From: Corythucha ciliata
Lineage: Eukaryota; Arthropoda; Insecta; Hemiptera; Tingidae
Length of the DNA stretch: 64,000 bases
Assembly: GCA_038030265.1 (NCBI GenBank)
Contig: CM075943.1
Span: 42,222,001 to 42,286,000, forward strand
Direction of reading: 5' to 3'
Shown here in pieces: positions 55,020 to 64,000 of the stretch; within the stretch, counting starts at the first letter, position 1, and every line of letters starts with the position of its first letter. The notes under the pieces were generated by a model. It saw nothing but the letters and a program-made list of their open reading frames with translations. It ran no database searches and was not told the origin of the DNA. Made by a program: the position numbers and the translations under genes.

Positions 55020-56300
55020 ATGGCATGAGTTGTCAGTTACGCCATCTGCTAGGCGCAAATGACGAATTCGGCTATTTTTAGGGCACAAATCGTCTGTAGT
55101 TTAGACATTTTCAAAGCGCTAAGGCTTAGTTTCGTCATTTCCTCGTTCATTTAGCCATTTTTGAGGCGTGATTAGCCCGTCAAGTAATTTTAAAGCGTGG
55201 AAGCAGTCAGTCTATCCAGTTTTGTGTGTGCAACTAATGCAATGACGTGAGGGGTGGGGGTCGATCAGTTTGTTAAGGTGGGGATGGCCCATGTTCAGTG
55301 TGCAAACGCCAGGGGTCAGCATATCGTTTTAAGGCGCCACGCATAGCCATGTTGGACCATTTTTTTGGTGCAGATAGCCATCTTGAAGGCGCGAATCGTC
55401 TATCTGAAGCCCCTGCGGGCTGCGTGGCTGCAAATATGATCTGTTTGACCATTTTTAGATATTTAGGGCGTGAATAGCCAATTTTGTGGCACAAGTTGTC
55501 AATTTAGACATTTTTAAGACATTTAAGGCCGTTATTAGAGCGGGAATTGCCAATTTAGCCCTTTTCTATAGGTGTAAATGGTCAGTTTGGCCGTTTTCAG
55601 GGCAGGAATAGTCTGTTTAGGTATTTTCAGTCGCAAATTGTGTTCAGTTTTTTTTTTTTTTTAAGGCACATAGTCAGTTTTGCCGATTTTATGGCTTGAA
55701 TTATTCAGTTTGGCTATTTCTAGGGTGCGTATATATTATATACGGGGGGGGCGTGGATATTATACTTCAAGCCAAGGCGAGAACGGTAAGGCCAATTTTG
55801 GTGCGCGAATGGTCAATTTTGCCATTTTGAGAAGCATGTTCAGGGATTTTCAGTGCATAAATAGTCAGTTAATTCATTTTTATGGCTTTCAAAGTTTGTT
55901 TGGACATTTTTAGAGCGGGAATCTCCAGTTTGGCTATATGTTTTTAACACACAAATAATCAGTTTAGCTTTTTACAAGAGCGTGAATTGTCAGTTTTGTC
56001 ATTTTTAATGAGTAAATGGTCATATCAAGGCGCGAAGTTACAGTTTGGTCGATTTAGCCATTTTATTTTCACGAATATTGATATTTCAGGATTTTCAGGA
56101 TGCCACGAATCGTTCATTCAGTCATTTTTAGGACGCGTGAAGTCAATTTGGCAATTTTTAGGGCAAACATAGTCAGTCATGAATCTTCAGTTTTGCCATT
56201 CAGGAGGGCGCGAGTATAGTCAGCCTAGCCGTTTTTATGGTGGCAATAGCTACTTTAGGTATTTTTAATGGCTGTCAAGCCATTTTTAGCAGAACGAAAC
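55020..56300 (+). repeat. Degenerate ~30-bp array, family E (copy E1)
   Basis: Units of about 29-31 bp of the form gggcgcgaatagtcagtttagccatttttag. Core variants include ggcgtgaatag, ggcgcgaatcg, gagcgggaattg and gggcaggaatag. A T run lies at 55650-55663. It ends in a hAT-like terminus at 56349. Confidence 0.75.
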
Positions 56301-56304
56301 ACAC

Positions 56305-56349
56305 AATTTCTCAAGCCCCACCCTTGAGCAAATTCTGAATCCGCGCCTG
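56305..56349 (-). mobile_element. hAT-like terminus ending array E1
   Basis: Read on the minus strand from 56349: CAGGCGCGGATTCAGAATTT, then caagggtggggcttgag. This is a typical-looking hAT end. The left partner and the duplication (right flank gagacaat) were not found. Confidence 0.5.
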
Positions 56350-56559
56350 GAGACAATGAGTACTTTATTTGAGCCGATAAATAAGATTCTAGGACAAAGT
56401 TTTTTTTTATTTTGCAGACTTGTGAACTACTATGGGTCTCAAACTGCTATTTTTCAACCAGACCAGCAAAACATGGTTGGGACAAATTTTCGTTTTCAGG
56501 CGTGAGGTGAGGATTTTATACTTTGTGAGTAGGAGGAAAGCGAAAATGATTGAAGAAAT

Positions 56560-56880
56560 AGCCAAATCCATCAAACCAAACGAAAATTGGTTTTGACAGA
56601 GCGAGAAAGCCATAAAATTGGGGTTTGAACGAGCAAATTCCACGAAATTTGGTTTCAAAATAACGAAAATCTGCTTAATTAGATCCTAAATCGTTAATAT
56701 GGTGAATACAGTGAATATGCGGTTTCGGGAAGTTCTCAATTGATTTTTCGAATTAGCCCAACCTGCGAAACTAATTTCAGAAAGAGCCAAACCCACTAAA
56801 TTCGGTTTTATGATAGAGTCAAAATCACGAAAATTGGGGGTTTCAAGGGGCATACCCTTTAAATGTGGTGGCTCGTCCCC
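56560..56880 (-). repeat. Degenerate array, family B, reversed (copy B7)
   Basis: Reverse B units (ggttttgacagagcgagaaa, aaattggggtttgaacgagc, gaattagcccaacctgcgaa). Confidence 0.65.
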
Positions 56881-56901
56881 CTGCCCACCCCGGTTCAACT
56901 G
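56860..56901 (-). mobile_element. hAT-like terminus ending array B7
   Basis: Read on the minus strand from 56901: CAGTTGAACCGGGGTGGGCA then ggggg. This resembles the hAT-type end at 42773 (CAGTGGCGGCGGAACCGGGG). The partner end is unknown. Confidence 0.45.
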
Positions 56902-56909
56902 CTACGACT

Positions 56910-59775
56910 CGAAGTCCCGTACAACTCAAGTCCGTATAATTGTGTCCTGAACAAGCTTTTAATGCACAAATCTTTTCGACAAGGGATATCCATTAAAAAA
57001 CTATAAAGAACTGACATGTCATTTCCTACAATCATATTTCTCAACAGGTGAGAGAGAACAATCAAACTCCCCGTGTTAGCCCCCCTATAGCCCCACCACT
57101 CCTCCACCGCACCATCCCTTCACCGCTCTTCTCCCTTTTTGTACGTTTGGGAAAGACAAATGGCATTGAATGTGAACTGAGATTGAAAAAAGATGATGGG
57201 AGGGGATATCTTACGTGAAGAAAATAACGCACGACTGCATTGCGTCTCTCCTCCACACTTGCACGTTGTCATTCAACATCAGGGTGGTTGATGATTGTGT
57301 CGCATGATAAAGGCGTCGTTTTTTTTCTACTTCGAGCCACGCCACATTCGCTATTGGATAGATTTGAATTATGACAGTTTTTTTTAGGGTGCAAAAGTCC
57401 CTCTTCCCTTCCTCGAAGCTCTTGATTTTCAACGAAACTAACTCTAGTCCCTTCTAAAGAAATCACCCTGCTCTCATAACCATCCAAAGAAATAAGAAAA
57501 GCAATAAGTGGTTCTAAATTTAATTGTTCAGAAGCAATTGTGTGCCCCTCACGTGGTCAAGTGCTTGGCCAGTAATAATAATTGTGCGTTCCCCGAAGTT
57601 CCTCAACCCAATTCGCGTCCCATGAGAGAGTGTATAGAGAAGTTCGACCTGCACGATTTTTCTCTTTTTTAACAAGCCACTCGAATTGTACGTTCATACT
57701 TGAATTCCGTCGTCTTTCTCTCGTTTCATGACCACTTGAAAGGGGGAGGAAAAAAAGAATTGGAGTTGGATCTTTTCAGAATTCCGGCCCACTTTTCGAT
57801 GTATGTTGGGTCCATTTTCTCAACATGAATTCACATTCTTTAGGCCTTTTGAATACAAATATAGTACGTTAACGTTCGTAATTTATATTTTCTAGGAAAA
57901 TGGAAATTGCGAATAATTTTAGTCCCAGTGGCTAAGAAAGAACGTTATTTCTAAATAAAACGCCAAGGGTTATCGCCGAATAGATTAGCATGCAAAGACA
58001 GAAGCAAGTTTGTGAGATAAGCTTCCAACCCCTCGCCGCACGCTACACACCGCCTATTTTCCTAAAGCCCAGAGCGTCCCTTTTGTCTGTGTGTCGCCTG
58101 CCTCCCCTCCAGATTTTGCTATCACCTCGCAAAGTAGGAATTTATTTTACGACGGAGGCTTAGTTTTACAGCTTACCCACCACCAACCGCTAGCCTTTTG
58201 AACAACTTAACTCATTTTTGCGATCAGTTAAATCCCTCATTTGACATAAAGCAGAGCTGCCCCTGTTTCGATCGTAACAGTGGTGAGAGGAACATGGGGG
58301 GGGGGGATTACCTCAAAACCATAGGTTGTATCCAGTTGTTCTGAGTCAATTAGTTTTTAAATTAGTGGCTTTTCGATAACGTAGTACGGGAGGGGAGGTG
58401 CAGTAAAGTGTGAAACTCTGCAGTTTATTAGATTTAGATACGCTGGTTTCAAGGCAGATCAATACGTGAATTATTTACCGTTTTCTCATCCCATCATATG
58501 CCGAATAGCTGGGGTTTTAGGGGTTTCTACCCCCCTAAAAAATTAGAGTTTGGAGAGAAGGCTTGGGAGTGTTAGATTACAATGAGATGACGAGCGAAAA
58601 CCTCCTTGGGACAAATCCAATTAATGCCCAAGTCCTGGTGCGGTCAACACCCTCCCACCACCACTCATACCTCTTCCTTTCGTTTTGAGGAGGGGTATAA
58701 GATTGACCAAATATTTGCCCAAGGCAAGTGACCATCTGCCCCTCTTCCCCCCCCCCGTTCATCCACCTTTCCTATCAACAATAATTAAAGGGAGTTTCTC
58801 TTGCCTATACCATCTTATCCAATCATTCCGCGTTCACCCTTCACCACCCTCTTACACTGTCATCATCCCTCAATTATTTACTCAACACTTCATTTTACGT
58901 TCTGAGCTCGTAGGTACACACGTCCCAAGAAATTTTCGGGAGGACCCTTTAAAACTGGAAAAACAGAAACGTGGGGTGGGGACTCGGTCGGTGGTAGGAC
59001 TCTGGAAAAAAGGTAGGCTTGAAACCATCACGACGCGTTTCCAACTCACCATTTTGACTTAAAGATGAACTTATTCGTCTTGAGGCTTCATGTAGCATAT
59101 TATTTTAATGAGTTTTTTTTTCTCTCCCGTCGCTTGAGTGTACGATTTAACAACCATCTCGTCTCCCCTGCATCCCCCTCTCTTTTTTCCTTAAGTTGTT
59201 CGGAAAGTTTCAGCATCGTTTTTCCAGTCGGGTAACTGAAACTCGTGATGGAAGAGGCTTTGGGTGAAGTGAAGAGCGGAGATCGCGAAGTGGGTATAAT
59301 ACTTCCCTGAAAAGCAAGCACGCTTGGCTTATATACTTCTCGTACATCGGATCCCATCTTTTTCATTCTTCCATCCCTTACTTTTCATCAAATGAATAAA
59401 TAAAACATCAATAATTTTATATCCTTAAATTTTAAATTATCCATTTTCTTCGGAAAGTATACGCATAGGATCTAATGCACTCAAACAAAAAATACGAGCA
59501 CTTGAAGAGCAGGGGAAGGTTCGATCCCTAAAAGATCCTCCAACGTATGGTCTGTCATTTTCGGACAACTTGAGGGAAAGAAAGGAGAAAACGACCAGGT
59601 TGAAAGGGGAAAGAGGGGAAAGCAACGTGAATAATAAATGAACTTAACATGAGAAACTGTTGAGGGGTATTGAGTGAATATTTCATGAAAGGTCTGTGGT
59701 TAACGTTTTTTCTTCTTTTACGTCGATTCCACGTTTAGTAACGGAGTGAGCTGGCAAAAAAATAGACAATCGTTG
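56910..59775. other. Non-coding region, no recognised feature
   Basis: About 2.9 kb with G runs near 58298-58308 and C runs near 58749-58757. No coding homology, RNA gene or array was recognised. The longest frame, 125 codons at 58685, is unrecognised. Confidence 0.45.
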
Positions 59776-59799
59776 TGAGGTTCAATTGGTTTTACACCC

Positions 59800-60395
59800 T
59801 GCATGGACGCGAACTATTGAGTTTTTGGAATATTTGAAATATTCAGTGCGTTTTTTAATGCCGAAAAGACGTAATTTGGTTTTTGAACGAGCCAAATCCA
59901 CGAATTTGGTTAATAAAAAAGGCACTTCGGTTTTTCGAATTACCCAAAAACCTGCGGAATTTTTCGTTGAAAGAGCGAGAGCCACGATATTTGGTTTTTG
60001 AAATAATTTTGTAAATACACGAAACTGGGGTTTGTAATTGCAGAAATCCTTGAAATTGGGTTTCGAAGGATCCATACCACGACATGTTATTATGGAAGAG
60101 CGCCTAAATTGGAGGTTGAAAGGGCCAAAATCACGAAATTTAGTTTTTAAACGAGGTAAAAAATATGTCTTTATAACTAACCAAACTTGCAAAATTGATT
60201 TTAGAAAGATCTAAATTCATGAAATCGATAAAGCGAGTTTCCAGACTTTGGTTATTGAACGTTTCTAAAGAGCCAAATTGGTTGTTGTACATTGAATTGA
60301 TTTTATAATCAATTGAGTTAAAATAATCAATTGAAATTTATTTTAAAAAGAGCTAGAGCTAGAGTTTATCGCTCGAATGCTCTGGAGTTTTGGTG
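59800..60395 (-). repeat. Degenerate array, family B, reversed (copy B8)
   Basis: Reverse B units (tggtttttgaacgagccaaa followed by tccacgaatt; ggtttgtaattgcagaaatc followed by cttgaaattg). It continues as array B9 beyond the LINE at 60.4-61.4 kb. Confidence 0.7.
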
Positions 60396-61440
60396 ATTTT
60401 TTGTTGTTTTTTTAATGAAATACAGGCACATGTCGGTATGTTGGAGTGATTCAGAGGCTGAAATCGCTTATGTCTTTCTATTCGACTGAATCTGCACTTG
60501 CTAGCTTCTACACTTTTATTTCCCAGATTAGGGCTCCAGGAAACGAATGAACTCGTCCACGGAGTTGGGGGCAGCTACTTGGATGAGCTCTCGCGGAGCT
60601 GAGGTTTAAAACTTGGAAGAGGTACACTGGACTCCTTGAGTGCGGGTGGCAGCGCATAACCTTAAGCCCAAGCAAGCCGAGTTGACTCGTGCAGTAGTCG
60701 CAAGGCGTACACAACTTATTGACAAGTCGGAGGCATGCCATGACATTGAGGAGTTCATGATGAACAACCCATAATACATTTTGAAGGTGACGGGGCGACT
60801 GAACCACTCACGACACGACTGGCGAGGTGGTAACCCCCAGAGGACGCGTAGCGCAGACATCAATGGCGTATGACATGCGGGAGTCAAAAAGCGCGTAGTA
60901 ACCAAACCACTCAAACGATGGAGAACAAAAACAACCCTCGATTGGTGGACGGAGAGCTTGTCAATCTGTTGGTCCCAAGAAAGAAGACCGATAGTAACCA
61001 CGAGGAACGTGATGACACGGTCTGGCGACCGCAGATCAACAAATACGTCCTGCTTTTTATCCTCATTAAGCACGAGTCGATTCGCTACACACCATGGCCG
61101 GACCAATGAGGAAGTCACACCCAGCTTGTCCACTAGGTCGACCTCAGTTCCACCTCTGCATAGAACGGCCATACCATCGGCATAAAGGGAAACTTCAGAA
61201 GGAAATAGGGACGAGAAGACAAGATAAAGGTCATTGACGCAGGTAAGGAATAGTAACGGACCCAGGATGGACCCCATCTGCCGCACTCCGAGGTCAACCG
61301 CTCGAGAAAGCTGAAAGCTCAGATTTGGTGCCGCCAAAGGACACAGACTGCAACCAACCGGTCAAGTATGCGCTCAGCAACCCAAACGTGCGCTCATCGA
61401 ATCCGTAATAACGTAGCTTTATGACCTCCCATTTCCAGAA
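60396..61440 (-). pseudogene. CR1/Jockey-like LINE fragment, decayed
   Basis: Minus strand. From 61440: LRYYGFDERTFGLLSAYLTG (palm, after motif A), motif B degraded to GVRQMGSILGPLLFLTCVND (GVPQGS expected), motif C YADG in place of YADD at about 61178-61167, then WCVANRLVLNEDKKQ. A deleted thumb region and C-terminal fragments follow in shifting frames (LPPRQSCREWF, MNSSMSWHASDL, HPHSRSPVYL) to about 60508. The 3' side is A-rich on the minus strand (60397-60415), consistent with a tail. The changed catalytic residue and frameshifts make it inactive. It splits a reversed family B array (B8 and B9). Confidence 0.7.
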
Positions 61441-61444
61441 ACAT

Positions 61445-62590
61445 TCGATTTGAAAGAGGTAAATCCACGACAATGATTTGTCCAATGAGTCAACCCAAAG
61501 AATGAGCCATTCCCCAGAAATTTGCTTCTTGAAAGGGTCAAAAGAGCGAAATATTGTTTTAAATGCAGCTCATCCCGCGAAATTTACTTTTTTTGTGCGT
61601 GAGCCACTCCCATGAAATTAGTTTTTTAGTAAGCCAACTCCAATAAATTGCCCTCTGAATGGGTCAGCAGTAGGGCTTTCGATTTTTAAAGAGCTAACCC
61701 CGCGAAATTATACTTTTTTCAGGGAGTCAACTCTTCAAAATTGGGTTTGAATGAGCCAACGCCAAGAAATTTCCTTTTTGAAAGGCTACTAACTTGCCAA
61801 ATTGGTTTTTAGAGTGGCCCAAACCCACGACGTCATGGGTGAGCCAATCTCACTAAATTGGTTTCGAATGGGCCAACCCTGCACAGTATTGTTTTCGAAA
61901 TGAGTTAGACCCCTGAAATTGTTTCTTAAAATAGAGCCAATTGAATTTATGAATCGGTCAATAGCGTGAAATTATGTTTTTGTATCAGCCAAAGCCGCGA
62001 AACTGTTTTTTTTTTTTTGCCAACTTCTCAAAATATTGGTTTTTTAGGTTGTCAGCTCCAAGAAGTTGGTGGTTTTGGGTGAACATTTTTTACGAATAAT
62101 TGCTTTTTGAATAGATCAGGAGCGTGATATTTGGTGTTTCGTGCAGCAAAACCCAGAAAATCACATTTTCAGGTGAGAGAGCTCCGCAAAATTGTTGTAT
62201 TGAATGTCCCAACCCTGCGAAATTTTGTTTTTAAAAAAGCCTAGACCTTGAAATTTTTCTTTAAAATGAGCCAGAACCGCCCACTTGCTCTTTGAACGGG
62301 TCAACTGCGCAAATCTTTGTTTTTGAGGCCGGGAGAGATTTGAAATGGGTTTCAAGTGCAAGCCATAGCCCAGCTAAATTGGTTTTTAATGGGCCAATCC
62401 CGCGAAATTTTGTTTTTACAAGGAGCTGCAGCCACGGAATTTTCATTTTTTAGGGAGTAAAATCCGTGCAGTTTGGTTATGAGAGCAGTAATTCACAAAA
62501 TTTGGGTTGCTATTTTCTAAAGGGCCAAATCCGCGATAGTGATTTCTTAAAGAGCCAAATATGCGAAATAAGAGCGAGTTTTGCGCAAAT
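61445..62590 (-). repeat. Degenerate ~31-bp array, family B, reversed (copy B9)
   Basis: Reverse B units with cores such as gcgaaatt, acgaaatt and gtgaaatt (for example aatgggccaatcccgcgaaa followed by ttttg). Confidence 0.8.
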
Positions 62591-62599
62591 TTCACTTCA

Positions 62600-63190
62600 C
62601 TATGGGGTATTTCCTATCAATTTTTTCCTTCATTGTTGCATTTCTCGTAAATTTTTCCCTCGACGTGGCGATGGCGTGTCCTTCCAATGTTCCCCTGAAT
62701 TGGCCATTTCTCACGAATATCACTTTGAACTGTGAGTTGTCTTGGAGCCAGCTTATACTCCATTGAGCTGTTTGAATAGCCACGCGATTCCTGGAGCTTA
62801 CTTTTTTCTGCCTTGACGGCTGGAATGTCCAGTTTTGGGTCCCAAAAACTCATGCTCATGCATTGGTATTGTAGAACGAAATGATTTCAAAAATGCGGCC
62901 TACCCGGGGTGAACGCAGTACATCATGTGGATTAATCCACCATTGTTGGCCCAATTCATAAGGGGAGGGACGGGTTGTGTGCCTTAGTAACTCAGTTAGC
63001 TCAGTGTTTGCTTCAGAACCAGAATAAGCGACCCTAAAACTGATACTTCGGCCTACTTTAATACTAAACCTAGGGAATTCTTGAAACGTATATGGCCCGC
63101 CAAAATCACCGGGGAACTCACTGTTGAGCCGAGCTATCACTAAGGCGGAACAGAGGGGTTTGGGTTCGTGGGAATGGCCAACTGACGATC
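62600..63190. other. Non-coding stretch
   Basis: No repeat unit or coding homology was recognised. Several short overlapping frames exist but none has a domain. Confidence 0.4.
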
Positions 63191-63194
63191 TGAA

Positions 63195-63440
63195 CCTTAA
63201 ATGTCTCCAGCCATTCGCACACTAAAGGTGATTGAAACTAACAGTGTAACAGTTCGCCCCCTGAAAATAGTCAAGCTGACTAACCACGCTCTAGAAATGA
63301 CCTTACTCGCAATGTACGCCCTGAAAATGGCTCTACCCACTGTTGAAATGGCTAATCTGACGGTACCCACCTCTAAAATCCTCAAACGGACTATGTGCTC
63401 TGCAAATGGCAAAACCGACCATTCACGATCTCATGCTTTT
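63195..63440 (-). repeat. Degenerate array, family E, reversed (copy E2)
   Basis: Reverse E units such as gccctgaaaatggctctacc, gttgaaatggctaatctgac and tctgcaaatggcaaaaccgac, about 30 bp apart. The 100-codon frame across it is a repeat artefact. Confidence 0.55.
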
Positions 63441-63444
63441 ATGG

Positions 63445-64000
63445 CCGAAATTTCTGTTGGGCCACGCGCTTCACAATCTCGAGACCAAGCTGTCACTTTC
63501 TGAAAGAGAGATTGAGAGTTTACTTAGCCGAAAAATCATTTAACAGGTTCAATCCTATAAGGCCTGTCTTGTGACAAAACCCCAGTGCATTGTCAAAAGA
63601 ACACGTAAGTCACTTTTTCTATAGTGAAAGAGATCATGATACAAGTGCTTAGTACCTACCTGAAAGTTTGAAACACTTTAAAACGGCCACAACCAATTAC
63701 CAATTTATTGTTTCCGGGCTAGCTGTTAGTATTGCCTGGAGGTCTGCAATGAAAGGTGCGTTTCAAATTGAGGCAGTTGGCGGGTTGTATTGATAGAAGC
63801 GTCTCTTGAAACACTTGCATCGTTGCACCTGTGTGGGAGTGCACCTGGCAACGTGGGTAACATTTTCGAGTCTTTACACGCTTCTTGTTGGACCTCAACC
63901 CTTCCCCTTGCCATAAAGTTGTTTTTGTAGCTTTTTTTTTTACTAGTTTAAAACGTGAATTAACGGAAGTTGAATGAGAGCTCTATATTGTTGCAACTTT
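63445..64000. other. Non-coding stretch to window end
   Basis: No recognised feature. A T run lies at about 63932-63941. Confidence 0.4.

Noticed and set aside
59500..59545. tRNA B-box-like ggttcgatccct
   Set aside because: No A box at the right distance and no acceptor or anticodon stem could be formed. The same holds for ggttcaatcct at about 63546.

Overview
The window looks like gene-poor nuclear DNA from an invertebrate, probably an arthropod and quite possibly an insect. The grounds are R1/Jockey-type and CR1-type non-LTR retrotransposons, a Mutator-like element, hAT-like termini, a THAP-domain relic and many small foldback elements. I could not name the species. No intact host gene, tRNA or rRNA was recognised. 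All convincing protein homology belongs to transposable elements, plus one broken THAP domain that may also be transposon-derived.

Layout. 1-1790: nothing recognised. 1.8-2.85 kb: degenerate array (family A) ending in a hAT-like terminus. 2.92-4.64 kb: decayed R1-like LINE containing a second, 5'-truncated LINE. 4.66-5.92 kb: arrays B and A. 6.0-6.4 kb: foldback element. 6.9-9.9 kb: unrecognised. 9.95-14.5 kb: arrays C, B, D, B, F and D, the last D array split by a 1.39-kb Mutator-like element with an exact 9-bp target duplication. 14.8-16.9 kb: unrecognised. 16.9-19.6 kb: arrays C, D, C and A. 20.1-21.8 kb: THAP relic with a perfect hairpin, then an inverted-repeat element. 23.5-26.7 kb: palindromic block and arrays B, C and D, with D split by an R1-like LINE. 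26.8-28.8 kb: a second R1-like LINE split by a foldback. 28.85-33.2 kb: unrecognised. 33.2-35.3 kb: arrays B and A. 35.6-44.3 kb: a four-layer nest. 44.3-48.75 kb: arrays A and B. 48.8-51.0 kb: unrecognised. 51.0-56.9 kb: arrays A, E and B with hAT-like termini and two small foldbacks. 56.9-59.8 kb: unrecognised. 59.8-63.4 kb: arrays B and E around a CR1-like LINE.

The best-resolved structure is the nest. A CR1-like LINE (ORF1 at about 35.6-36.3 kb, ORF2 at about 43.0-44.3 kb) is interrupted by a hAT-type element at 36322-42773, flanked by the exact 8-bp duplication ctcacatt. Inside it lie a young 5'-truncated LINE (36800-40427, 9-bp duplication, one open frame with endonuclease, reverse transcriptase and RNase H) and a 1.5-kb family A array.

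The most unusual material is the set of degenerate arrays (families A, B, C and E, unit about 30 bp; D, unit 18 bp), which cover roughly a quarter of the window on both strands. A, B, C and E differ in sequence but share a unit length and a CGCGAA-like core. Variation at that core is largely CG to TG or CA. Several arrays sit inside elements with hAT-like termini. I do not recognise these arrays as a described family. They are the main candidate for something new.
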